A stretch of DNA of 64,000 bases from the NCBI RefSeq assembly GCF_964340395.1, contig NC_135568.1, forward strand, positions 8,442,280-8,506,279, in the 5' to 3' direction. The notes beneath the pieces are model-generated. The model was not told the origin of the DNA and ran no database searches. It was given only the letters and a program-made list of their open reading frames with translations. Position numbers and translations under genes: made by a program. Shown piece by piece: positions 1 through 12,900 of the stretch. The DNA comes from Glandiceps talaboti. Lineage: Eukaryota > Hemichordata > Enteropneusta > Spengelidae. Within the stretch, counting starts at the first letter, position 1. Each line of letters begins with the position of its first letter.

Positions 1-57
1 GTTTTGAACTCAAAGCATTGATTCTCATATATTTCAACTAAATCACAATGCCGTCAT

Positions 58-420
58 CAGCTGTTAATCACCCGTCCCTGAACGGTGTGAGGGGAGGGAA
101 AACATGGTAGTATACAATGACTTTCTGTTGTTACTGGCCAAGTCTCTGCCTTCAAACAGTGTACAAAACCTATAACGTCAGCTGTTATTTGCATCCCCTT
201 GGATGGGATGAATAGATGGAAATACTGGTAGTATTCACAACACCATCCTGCTGTCATTGGACAGGTCTGCATCATTGTGCAAAAAGTGTTATACAACCAG
301 CTGTTATTTGCCTGCCCCAGTATGGGATAAGGGAATGGAAATACGGGTAGTATACAATACCTTCCCTCTGTTATTGGACAGTTCAGTTTTGTCATTGAAA
401 AGTGTTCAGTAAACAGCTGA
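58..420. repeat. Tandem repeat, three ~119-bp units
   Basis: Three units begin with CAGCTGTTA at 58, 179 and 298, and a fourth truncated start (CAGCTGATGA) lies at 414. Spacings are 121, 119 and 116 bp. Each unit carries a GGTAGTAT motif and an ATTGGACAG-like motif. The minus strand stays open for 135 codons across it, but that is best explained by the repeat itself, so no protein is called. Confidence 0.75.
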
Positions 421-1308
421 TGAATGCTAGCTTGGGGATTTAGTTTGAATACACAAGATATCAATATTCTGAGTTCAGAACTACAACATAATACATAACA
501 TAGACGTCATCCCTGCATGAACATAGTTTAATTACTAGTTCTACCTTGAGTAGACACCAGATAAAAAAATTTGAAACCTGCCAAATGCTAAATACTCAAT
601 GCACTACACAATGGTAAATGGCGTAGAAATGTCCTTCATGCCTCAAACCACTATAGTGGTCTGAATTCACGCATAGCATGGCAAATTGACAGTTTCTAAA
701 ACTCTTGTATGAAAAATTGATCAATATAAGTGACAAACACATGCACTGGCTGTAAACTGACAAAATTTGGCTTATTACTATTAAAGTCTATCTGCTCTTT
801 AGTGTGAATCTGCTTTCATTCTATGCATGTGGTACAGAAATTATCATCAATATATCACTCGGAATGTCTAGAATTGAAAAAAAAAAATCATCTAAGCACT
901 AGAAAATTCCAGGATTCCCCCCCAAAATCCACTATTAACACAACATCACAAGATGTATGTCTTGTCCCCACCTTTCATATACACTTTACAAATAGTTTTT
1001 AAAGCATGAGACATTGGATGAAGCCATAGAGAAATCAACTTCACAGAGTGACAGCATAACATGACAGGCCATGGCTTGTGTATCCCGCAACTAATAAAAT
1101 ACATTAACCCCCGCCACCAATGCCGCAGAGTTTGCTAAAATGTACTATAATATAATGCACATGGTGTTTGTTGTATGCTATTCTGTACTCACACAGATAA
1201 CATCACCATTGAGTGAACAGGAACACCTAAATTATGAATGTATCTCCTAAAATAAGGAAAACATCACATAAAATTTACCTTTATTTAATTTTATGCCAAT
1301 GAATTAAG
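421..1308. other. No gene seen; AT-rich, one short palindrome
   Basis: No exon with recognisable protein similarity was found. The only structure noted is a palindrome at 642-665 centred on ACCACTATAGTGGT, related to the perfect hairpin at 49,380-49,407. Confidence 0.4.
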
Positions 1309-1548
1309 GGTTGTCGGTGGCCGAGTAGTTAGCTCGTACGGCTCTTACCTCTGCAAACTGGGTTCAAACCTGCCAGGCGTTGTTTACCATGCTGAAAGTA
1401 AGAAGAGTGTCATTCAGTTTGACTCTACCATACAATGCAGGTTTTCCCCGAGTATTCCGGTTTCCTCCTGTACTAACACTGAACTAAAGGAACCTATAAA
1501 TGGGGCTAGCTCCCATTGTTCATTCAATAAATGAATAAAAAAATGAAT
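1309..1548 (+). mobile_element. tRNA-derived SINE
   Basis: The 5' part looks like a pol III promoter. A box A-like TGGCCGAGTAGTT lies at 1318-1330 and a box B-like GGTTCAAACCT at 1361-1371, spaced as in a tRNA. The downstream body holds a block at about 1439-1470 with TTCCGGTTTCCTCC. That block resembles the conserved central domain shared by several animal SINE families; this is from memory of those families, not a search. The element ends in an A/T-rich tail with ATGAATAAA-like repeats. It is not a tRNA gene, because the 5' and 3' acceptor halves do not pair. Confidence 0.65.
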
Positions 1549-3140
1549 ACTCATAGTTTCTAGTGACATTGAGAGTACTGCAAATAGCTAAGAAAGACAC
1601 ATCATACTTTTGTTTTGAAGAAATCAAAGTCCGCTTCAACTACAGCATATATGTAGCATGTAGCAAGCACTCTTGAAACTAGAACTAACGTGAAACAAAC
1701 TGAGCTTTAAGCCAGTGTGGTTTACAAAAGAGACACTTACAACAACTATATAAGCTATTTTTTGTATCATGAATAATAAGAATGAACATGTTTTGTACCT
1801 TTGATGGCATAAAAGTATAAAGAGAAAAGGTTTAAAATTTACAATAAGCAGAAATCTATTGACTAAATGGGACAGGAATGAAAAGAAAAGTGTCTATACT
1901 GCTATGGTATAAAAATTTGAATGTACTACACATGGTTGTGAAACAAATTGTTACTGTATTACATTCAATGCATAAAGTTCAAAACAAAATGTACATAGCG
2001 TAAATTTATTTAAACTTTCTGACTTTTGGGTATACTCTGTAATGAAAAATTGTTTTATTTAGTCATAATGATGGATAATATGTTTATTTGTCAGTCACAA
2101 CATAGTAAGGGAGGGTAACATCAAATTTGGGTGTCATAGGAAATGGCTGTTTGTCAGTGTTGTGTCAAATTGGCATAGAGGGCACACTGTTAAAAGTGAG
2201 GTTGGCCTAGGCATTGCTAACCAGGTGACGACAAAAAGGGGCAGCTCAAAAAAAGATGGGGGGGGGGTGTAGCTCAATTGACTGTCATGATAGTATACTT
2301 AGTGTTAATATAGACTAGGATAGCATACTCTGTTGGCTGTAGTGACCCTCCATTCCCCCCATAACAGCCATGGCCTGTCTAATCTGCTTGCAACAAATCA
2401 ATCAAATTGTTCAAATAAAAAGGCATATTATCCAGTTCCTGTTCTCCAATAGCTGTTCTTTCAGTTCCTTGCATGATTCCTGACCCAAAAACTTCATGGT
2501 TGCTGCATGAAACCAGCTCCCCTAGTCTACCTCTGAGTCTAATACCCAGTACCCCCTAGTCGTAAATTGTTCCTTGTCACAGGAATACCTCTTCTGTGTG
2601 CTGTGTGCATCTTGTTATCTTGTCTCTTGTTGCTATGTGTGTCCCATGCATGTAGTGAAATGTCACCCATAGTTTCTTGTCACTTGTCTGTGTCTGTTTT
2701 TGAGAAGTAGTATTCCTAAAATTGCACCAGTCATGACATGACTTATTTTAAAACATATGGTCTTTAGATCATACACACTGTGTGCAGTGATGTGAACATC
2801 TCAGAAAATTGAATTGCGTACTAGGTATATTACAAACACAAATTTTGAAAGTACCAAGACTGAAATTAATAACATTATACCACAGACCCTACATGGAATT
2901 CTATATAAATTATACACACAAATAAATACTTCTGAAAGCACCATGATGGAGAATTTTTTTTCAGAAGAGTCATAGGGTCAACAATCAACTTTAAAACCAA
3001 CTGTTTACTTTGTCTTATAAACAATATATACCTAGAAAATACATACTGAAACATTTCAGGATTTACATCATGAATTTGTCAAAACAATAGATTTGAAAAA
3101 AATGAGAAATTGATTGGTGTAATATATAATTATATATATA

Positions 3141-3236
<96 letters not shown>

Positions 3237-4674
3237 TATTATATATATATTTATGTAATCAGCATGCATATAAGAATATATTTTTTTCATGATGAATAAA
3301 GTGATATTTTCTGTTTTAAAAGAGGCTGTATTCTAAGCATACATCTCATATATCATGCTGTTACTTAACCTTTGCTATTCATTTAAATTCATAAATTTAC
3401 CATTTTTCATCATTAATATTATTTTAAATATTTTCATTTTGAAACTTTTACCCCATACTTTGTGTTTAATTAATTATACTCTATTGAGACAAAACTCTCA
3501 AAAGATTTTTTTTAAAGTTAACATAGAGTTAGAATATTTGAGATATACTGGTATCTCTCTTATGAATGATACAATATATTATGAAATTTATTTCAAAGTG
3601 TTTAGTTGTGTGTAAATTCCTACCAATGATGTATCAGCATAATTATTTCACTGGTTCCTTAGCTTTCATTGTGTTGTATATCATCTTAGCATTTACAAAC
3701 CACAATTTATGTTTCTTTATACATTCATATGTTACAATGTAATTGGTGTTGTAATTCATCTCGGCTTAGAATACAACCTTTCAGTTCGTAGTTTGTAATC
3801 TATTTTGTAGCAGACAGTATACACATTCTGATAGTACAAATTAATATCGTTGAAAAATCATACGATTATGAATGTAAATTATATAGAAATCGTTGAATTT
3901 GTATTTATTAGTTTATGTATAGTGCTAGTACCTATTAGATGTAGACTATGTGTGATATCATTTTCTGTTCTTAGCTTCCTCTTTATTGCCTGAAAAAATG
4001 TAAATGATATTACAGTCTTTAAATCTGTTAATGTAAAATTGGTCAACTTTTTCCAATTTATGTATATTGTTAATGTAAATTATGAAAAGTTGGTAGTGAA
4101 AATGCAACTGTGTAGAATTTTATAACTGTAGTGTTATTTAGAATGATTCCTTCACCAAATCTTCTGTCGTGTTAGTACATAACAGTAACAAGGTAAGTTC
4201 ATGCAGGGACAGAATGGTGAAAGAGTTGATTTGTAATGAAAATTGACAAAGAGACCTTTCCAGTAAATCATGCCCTCTAGTGATGTGAAAATTGGTAAAG
4301 ATACCTTTCCAATAAAGTATGCCATCTTGTGGTAATTTATGGAGAGGTGAGGGGAGTGGTCACACATGAAACATAAATACTGAACTCTTGTCATCTAGTA
4401 CATAATGCCAGACTATTTCACAGGTATATTTCTGAAAGGTTTCGTACCTCAGCAGGCGTTTTTGGCAAACTTGATTCAGGTTCTTTGCATTAAAACTATA
4501 GAATTTATAATCTAGTAAATCAAGACTTTGTACCAGAAAGTACATTATGCACAACACTGATTTGTTTGATAGAGGGCATCATTTACTTGAAGGGTCTATT
4601 AAGTTTACATTTCTGTTGAAGTTCGCTTTCTTAGTGACATACTCATCACTATCTTGTATATTCTACCTAAACAG
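1549..4674. other. No exon recognised upstream of the NDK exons; long TA tract
   Basis: The only clear structure is an (AT)n tract at about 3131-3250. Upstream exons of the IC1-like gene (thioredoxin and earlier NDK domains) must exist, but I did not find them here; they probably lie before the window. At 2163-2195 there is a short sequence (TGTCAAATTGG, then AGAGGGCACACTG) that recurs at about 53,958, so it is a dispersed repeat. Confidence 0.4.
3131..3250. repeat. (TA)n microsatellite
   Basis: Nearly pure TA dinucleotide tract of about 100 bp with a few ATTA interruptions at its ends. Confidence 0.95.
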
Positions 4675-6978
4675 AAGCCATCTTAGAAAGGATAAAGGAA
4701 GCAGGTTTTAATATCGCCGTATCTAAGGAAACACAGCTAACAAAGGAACTTGCACAACAACTTTATAAAGAACACGAAGGCAAAGAATTTTATGAAAGTC
4801 TTACAGATCATATGTCAAGGTATTGTACAATAATTAGTGGATAACTTTCCACTTAGTGTGGTCCGTTAGGACATGTTATACAACCAAGATAATCATTGTG
4901 TCCAAAGTAAAGTAAACACATCATGATATGAAACATCATCACTCCAAACCCCCTCCCTTCTCTCAAGTCCTCAAGTGAAAGCCCCTAACAGTTACTTATG
5001 ATTTCCTGTGCTGAGCAACTTAACAAGTCAAAACAATAATCCACATCTTAAACAACTTGCTCTGCTTAAGCATAAATTGACCTGTTTCCCAATGATCTAC
5101 TGTATAGAGAAATGTGCAAAAACTTAGATTCTCAGTTAGCTTTGTAAGTAAATGAAAACCAAATATTTGTAGGTAGGAACAGGTTTACAAACTTACAGCG
5201 ATTGTTTTTCCCTCCCTGCATTACATTTTATATTCCATATCAATTATCACTAATTTCTTATAATTTGCCTGCGACAACACTACCATGACTATCATAGTTG
5301 TCTGTTACAATTACAAAATACCCCATGATTTGATTAGTCTAAAAAAAACCCTTAGATTGAACACTTATGTATACAATTTACTTTGAACTCAGTGTTTAAT
5401 GATCTTGGTTTCGTGTGGCATAGAGTTAAAAGTGTGTTCATAGCTCTGTACACTACTGTTTTAAAGTTTTGCCACACAGGTATGATTTCACATGTCTTCT
5501 TCATTATAAATTTTGTATATTGTCTTGATAATACACTGGCCACTGAGGTTACTCTGTGTACGTTGAGCGGGTGGGTGTGTCAATACCACGATTACTGAAT
5601 GTTTGTATTCCCACATAGATATCACATCACTTTTAAGTTACTTTTTGTCACATTTTGATCACCTGACAAAAATAATGACACAAAAGCACTATTTTATTAT
5701 TCATGTCCAGTCACAGTTGTGGGGTTTTATTTTTTCATGTATTATGGAGTAAAGGTTTTTGTGCAATATTCACCATTTTCCAACATTATTTTGAGGCACT
5801 GAAATTGTTTTTTTTTTTTTTTTTCAATGGTCATTTAACGGTAACCTATCACAGTATCAGTTGTTAGTGATAAATCCACTCATAGAAATTTTCACAAGTA
5901 ACTACCCATAAATGTTTGTCTCAACTGTCCAAATGTTCAATTTTTATGCACTCCATCAGGGCACTTAGTTAAAAAATATGTAAAATTTGAAAGTTACCTG
6001 TTCTAGTCCCCATGCACAACCAACACAGTATAACTTGGCATTGTATTAATGGTGTAATAGTCATGGAAAGTACAGCTAAATCAGTAACTGTTTACCAGAA
6101 GACTGTACATAACATACACATTTACGATCAGAGTCAATCATTTTGCAATTTTAGGTTGTTGTTTCACTTGATAAATAACAACATCTTTACTACTGAACAC
6201 AGCATGATTGTTATCAAGGAGAGTCTATGAAGTTGAACTCATGTAAACAAAATCCTCCCCTCAATCACAATCCTGCTGTGTTCACAGTGAAAGGTATTCT
6301 TTATCTAGCAAGTAAAACAACAACCTCTCAATTTGTCAATCATGAGTATACATTTTTTTGTATAAATATGTTACACATATGTACATTTTTCCTGTGAACA
6401 CATCCTGTTTTAGCTGTATTTAACATGAACTGTATATCTTGTCATAATGTTTATATATGGTGAAACGAATATATTAGTTTAAATATCACTCACTGTTAGC
6501 AATTGCTTGTACCTTCTTTCTTTCCTGTCTGTCAAATTTCCTTTCTTAAACATAATTTATCATCTTTTAGAACTTTTCCATTGATAATGAACTTTTGTGT
6601 CCTTTTAATGTAATCCTTGCTTGGTGTTGATGGTAGGAAAGTTCATGATTGTGATGGGTGTTGTTGAGTGCTTTGTGTGTAAGGTTACCGTCTTATTGGT
6701 ATGAGAGAGTATGTTTTGATGTGAGTGGTGTAATTACAGTGGGCCGTCAATGGTCATGGTATTATCAAGAGAAGATGCTGTATTAGGATTCAGGGACATA
6801 ATGGGACCTGTGGATCCTGAGGTTGCGAAAGAACAGGCACCGGAATCACTACGAGCTTTGCTTGGCAAAGATATCCTACAAAATGCCATCCATGCTGTTA
6901 CAACCCCAGACCAGGCAACTGTCAAAATCAAGGAATTCTTCCCAGATGCAGAATTCAATCCAGATGGTACAATCAAAG
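4675..6978 (+). CDS. Last NDP-kinase domain of the IC1-like protein (two exons)
   Basis: Exon 4675-4819 encodes AILERIKEAGFNIAVSKETQ and continues to a HMSSGP motif split by the intron; this is the alpha-helix plus 'E-HM-SGP' part of the NDK fold. Exon 6740-6978 continues with MVMVLSREDAVLGFRDIMGP and ends with KIKEFFPD. NAIHAV keeps a His where NDP kinases have the phosphorylated His (NxxHGSDS). The usual 'RGDF' and 'HGSDS' contexts are altered to RALLGKD and HAVTTPD, so catalytic activity is doubtful. The exon 6740-6978 ends in phase 1, and this phase is kept at every later junction. Confidence 0.85.
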
Positions 6979-9900
6979 GTAAGCTTTAGATCATGTTACT
7001 AGTAGGCAATGTTTCAACCTTGCACAGGCACCATACTTTCATGTTCACATTACACTGCTGAACATAACAGGTGTAAACATAACTAACCGAACATAACAGA
7101 TGTGACGTCATGTCAACATAACACATGATATACAAATGTAGTGGAAATATTGTGACACTTTAACTTGTAAAATATGGTACGTCTACAACACACTTGTACA
7201 TAAATATGTCCTTTCAACATCGCACAAATGATCAGCTGAAGGTTTGAAATTTATACACACACATACACACATACATACATACATACATACATACATACAT
7301 ACATACATACATACATACATACACACACATACATACATACATAAATGTGTACATGTACACAAGAGTACATACATGTCTTGGCATAGAGACATCCTCTGGT
7401 CTGTTGACTTCTATGTTGAAGTAATGTCTGTATGTCTGTTCTCAGGAAGCTATGCTAGATCAAACAATCAGTAGGTACTGTTTATAACTCACAGTCTCTC
7501 TCCTTTACTTACAAACTTTGACTTACATGTACATGCATTCACTACATGTTTGTTGTGTGATGTCAATGTTAAATTTATCTTGTCATAGGAGCGGAAGCAG
7601 ATGATGAGGAGGATGAGGGTGGAGAAGAAGAATATGAGGATGAAGGTTGTTATCTATTTTGATTTCAACACTCTGCTCTAAATGGCTGTCAAATGTAATG
7701 CATGCAAACTGATGCTTCAAGCTATCTTATGCCATATGATCATGGAAAGTGTGAAAACATTGTAGTCCATGTCGTAAAATGTACTTTTAGTGATTTATCA
7801 GATGGCAAGGCAAATTTTCATTATTGAAGTATTCTACAAGTTTATCATTACATTCAGTTTTATGTAAAATTTAATACCACTTAAAATGTTACCTGCAAAA
7901 ATACAGAGTGGCACAGCAATTCTTATTTTGCAATATCATGGAATTAGCTTGAAACTTTATTGCATGCAATTCACACTAAAGAATGTTAGCATCATGGACT
8001 TCAATTTTTTTCACTGTTTCTTATAATTTAACTGTCAAAATTCTGTCTAATTTCTCATATGCAGTCATGACCATCCATCCTGTCCAGACAATAAAGTAGA
8101 TGGACATATCAAACTGACCCTGTCCAGATCATAAAGTAGATGACAACATGCCAAGGCCTCTAGCAACACACTCTTTCAAAACCCCATATTTTGTAATGGC
8201 AAGAAATGAAGAACATTTCACAGTATTGCAATTATCATTTTTTAACAAAGAAAATACTGCTTGAGATTTTAAAAAAAAATATCCATGTTATGGACAGGAA
8301 TGTTGTACCTTTAAACTTTTAACAAACTTATTAAACATCTGCCTATGTTTATTGATTTCTTCAGTTTCTAACTTTGCTAAGATACATACATACATTTTAC
8401 CTTGCAAAGTCTAGAACTGCTGTTGAGCATGGCCACTCATATTACTAGATGTCAGTCTCTCATTTATTCCTGCTGCTTTGGTAACATACAACTCTGCAAT
8501 TCTTCTAACAGCACTCTTTCTTGTAGGCAGACTTTTTGATTGTGTATTAATTTGCTTTTTAAAGAGGAAACAGGTTCACAGGAGGAGGGAGAAATGGCAG
8601 AAGGAGATGATGAGAAACCAGATGAGGATGAAGAAGAAGGTTGAATTGATTGCATAATTTGAAACATCATTGTCCAATCATTTTTCTCATATTACTCATG
8701 GCTTCATTCCCATTGGTGGAGGCGATGCTAATGTCAACACTATTTCCATGTCAACACTATTGCCATATATGGTCAAACACCTACCAAATATAGCTACTGA
8801 CCATTGATAACTGTAACATTGTTTACTTAGCAAGATAGTCAATCATTATGACATTTGATCTCTCCTTGCTAAGTTCACAACCCTCTATCGTTATGCTCAT
8901 TGCATGGACCTCATCACATGTGACTTAGTCAGGTTCAGCTATATTACAACCAAGGTTTTTTGACCATAGATGGACTGTCATTTCATATTACAGCATTCCT
9001 TACCTCTCTCTCCTCACAGCAGATTCCATATGTACTTGGTTAAGGGCACCACTGTCACTGTGTCAGATATTACATTGCATGCTACATTGTAAATATGTCT
9101 GGGTCTTTGCATGACCTGCTGTCTCATTTGTTGTGTTGTGTTTTGTTGTGTGGTATCGTATTGTATTGTATTGTATTGTATTCTATTCTATTCTATTCTA
9201 TTCTATTGTATTCTATTGTAATGTATTGTAGTTTAATGTATTGTATTGTATTGTATTGTAATGTATTGTGTAATGGTGAAAAATACATGAATTGCATGTC
9301 ATAAAAACAACAAAGTTTGTTTGCCCCCACAACACTGTAATTTAAAGCCTGACTCACTATTATTTTAATAGGGGAGTTAATTCATAGACATGTGCATGAC
9401 AATCAATTCTTCATTTCAAATGCTATCATTTCAGACATTTTTGTCTTAAAATTGTATTTCATTCATTTTGTGTAATTTCAATATTTGTTAAAGAATGTCA
9501 GAGTAAAATATTCGAAAATATTATCATCAATTGCTTAACTAAAAAATCAGTATAATTGATCTGGGGTGATAAACTTACAAAAAACAATTTGGAGTCCTTT
9601 CCCTAAATTTTGACAAGAATACATTAATTTTGACATCTGAAAGCCAAGATATACAGACAAATTTAAAGTTCAGCTATTATCACTTCAGTTCTTCTGCATT
9701 ACAAGAGTTTAGGGATCTAACCTTTTAAATACCTGTCAACACTCTTACAGTCAAAGAAGAGAAGAAAGAGGAAGATGGGGAGGCAGGAGCTCCAGAAGAA
9801 GAAGAGAAACCAGAAGGTGGGGTATATTGTGAAAATATCAGATAGTATATAATATAGTACATTTAATTTTATATGTAAAAAAACCATGTCCACCATGGCC

Positions 9901-12900
9901 CGTGGTACATATTATGTTTATATTAAGGGTCTATACATACCCCTTTCCATATCCTTACCCTTTGATTATTGCCAAAATTCACCCCTAGCTTGAATACAAC
10001 TATGTATTCATTGCTAATAATTGAGTCATTCCTATGTCTATTCATGGCAATATTGTGAAATGTTGTAAAGCTATCATGTTTAACTCTCACCCTATAGTTC
10101 ATACCACAGTGTGCAATACAACATAATGATTTGCTTTTAATTAAAGTAATTATTACAATTGGCCCATTTCCTAATTGAATCCCTCTCATTTTTGAACAGA
10201 CATCATCTTTTCATTTGTAATTACTATTTTCAGTTCTTTCAGAAAGTCCCCCAGCGCTTACTTGTAAAACATGAAATTAGAATACTGTTCTTACTTTGGG
10301 TATTAAATGTATATGAGCTAGTATGTGGAGAACACTGGAGGGTTTTCATCTTACATGACATTACCATTGATGGCATAAAGATGAAGAAGTGTGCCACCAA
10401 TGTGGAAATGATCAACGACATACTCTCTTAAAGATTCTGCAAGCATGAATTCATTCTGATTAAGGTGTGGTTAAACTATGACAACAAATCTAAGAGAGCT
10501 GTCTTGGTGATGACAACTCAAAGAGAGTTGTCTTGGTATGAGAGATTAGGATAACAAATTTCAACATAGCTGCCTTGTCTAGGAGTCAAGGTCAAATAAC
10601 AAATTGCTTAATAAATCTGGATATGTTAAACCTGGAGACACTGCTCAAGTGTTGGCACCCACAGCAATTAGAGGTCAGCTTTCGATGCAGACACTGACTT
10701 TTGACCTTGACCTTCATCGTCAAGATCAAAATGAAATTTACAAAATAACCTTGGAAGTTTTGTTTTTAGGGTCACCATTTAATTGTCTACACCACTATCA
10801 GAGATAACCTTTCTGATAAGACACTGACCCATGGCATTGACCTTCATATTCAAGGTCAAATAACAATTTACTCCCATACTTTTGAAGTAATGCACAAAAA
10901 AGTAGATCAATACTTTTAGAATGAGCTTTCTTTTTAAAAACTGACCTTGATCTTGAACATCGATCTTATCAACTCTTAACCCAGGATGGGGAGCATTGGC
11001 TGACGGTGATGAAGATAAAGCTACAGAACAACCTGCTGAAGGTGATTTATAATGTGCACTACTATGTGATGTCTCTGTTATGAGATGTCCTAGATGCAGA
11101 CCTAGTCACTGTAATATAGAAATGTAGTACTAGTAGTCACATAGCCACAGTAGTATTAGGGCTAAATGAAAATAAGCACCAGCCTCTGCAGCCATAGAAA
11201 TAAATGAGTTGCTAAAGTCTACAGCAATAGAAATAAATGTATTGCTATAGTGTACAACTGTAGAATGAATGTATTGCTATAGTGTACAGCTGTAGAATGA
11301 ATGTATTGCTATTGTCTACAGCTGTAGAATGAATGTATTGCTATTGTCTACAGCTATAGACATAAAAGTCTACAGCTATATAGACATATGTGTTGCCATA
11401 GTCTAGAGCTATTGACATAAAGTGTACAGCTATAGACATATGTGTTGCCATAGTCTACAGCTAGTAGACATAAACATATTGCATAGTGTACAGCTATAGA
11501 CATAAACGTATTGCTATAATGTACATACAGCAATAGACATAAACGTATTGCTATAATGTACATACAGTAGTAGACATAAATGTGTTTCCACAGTTTACAG
11601 CTGTAGACATGTATGTGTTGCTATAATGTACAGCTGTTAACATACATTGTAAATGTGTTGGTATAGTACAGCTATAGACATGTTTTGCTATAGTGTACAG
11701 CTATAGAGAAATGTGCCTCTGAAGTATATAGCTATAGACGTGAAATGAATGCATTGCTACAGTGTACTATTGTAGACGTGTTGCTATCGTTGGCAGTTTA
11801 TTTACATCAAATTCAAAGCTGGCCAGTCACATTTGAGGCCAACATACATGTAGGCATTTATTAACACACTTTGTTCATTACTATGTATTGTTATAATTAA
11901 TACTTGCTAAACACATAACGGCTGATTAAGAGTAGAATGTAGGAATTAGCCATACTAATACTAATATCACATCATGTAGTTTCAATCATGTACATGAAAG
12001 CTCAGACCACTATGGAAACCATGTGTGATGTTATGTCATGGTAAATTGATTGGTAGTGTAGAACTATATGTGTTGGCTTGTCTGTAATCTCATTCTGTCC
12101 ACATCAAATGGGCAAACTCTACCCAAAGTCTAGCTAAATCTGCTGAGGAAAAGGTGAGCATCACATGTCAGCAGTTACCATTTCACACAGACAGGAGGTT
12201 GTCATTGGTTACTTTGTTCAGTTTTACAAACTCAACTTCCATTTTTAAAGTAAGTCACATGAGAATGCCATAACGTTATCATGCTTATATAAACACTCCA
12301 ACAGCATTAAACTACTGATGTTGGGTGGTAAGAAGGAATGTCATGCAAAAGAAAGCCATTTGACTATATGGTGTAGAGAGAGTGACATCATTAATGAGCC
12401 CACACGTATAGTTCTGTACTAATCGATTACTGGTGTGAATTACAAAGTCTAGAGTTGTGAATTATATTAAGGGTTCATACATTTGTACTGTCACGTTTAC
12501 AATCTGACCTGAAGACAATCATGTGTATTACCATAGAAAGGTTCATGTTTCTGTCCTTGCATTCTAGAGAAACATGACATGCTAAATCACACAAGTCAAA
12601 CTCTCAGATTTGAAAACTCCATTGATTATCATATAATATGTTATACATATCATTTTGTCATCTTGTTGGACCATTTCCTGACTTTCTTGCCACATTCCCT
12701 AACTTCAAAACATCAGATTCTCTAAATTGAAAATATACCAACTATATATTACCCTTCTTGTTCCCCATGATTTGTGTCACTTGGCACCATAATCAATAAT
12801 ATAATGAATATACATATACTAAATATATGTGGTGAGTTAAAGCATCTGTCCACTATTTTGCAGAAGAAGGAGCAGCACCAGCAGAAGGGGAAGGAGAAGC

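Noticed and set aside
57-464. 135-codon minus-strand frame over the first tandem repeat
   Set aside because: It follows a ~119-bp DNA repeat, the units differ in length by non-multiples of three, and there is no domain; not called as a gene.
1309-1385. tRNA gene
   Set aside because: Boxes A and B are present but the acceptor stem does not pair and a SINE body follows.
12133-12152. Possible extra IC1 exon (AG, then CTAAATCTGCTGAGGAAAAG, then GTGAGC)
   Set aside because: 20 bp breaks the phase 1-1 rule that all other tail exons follow.
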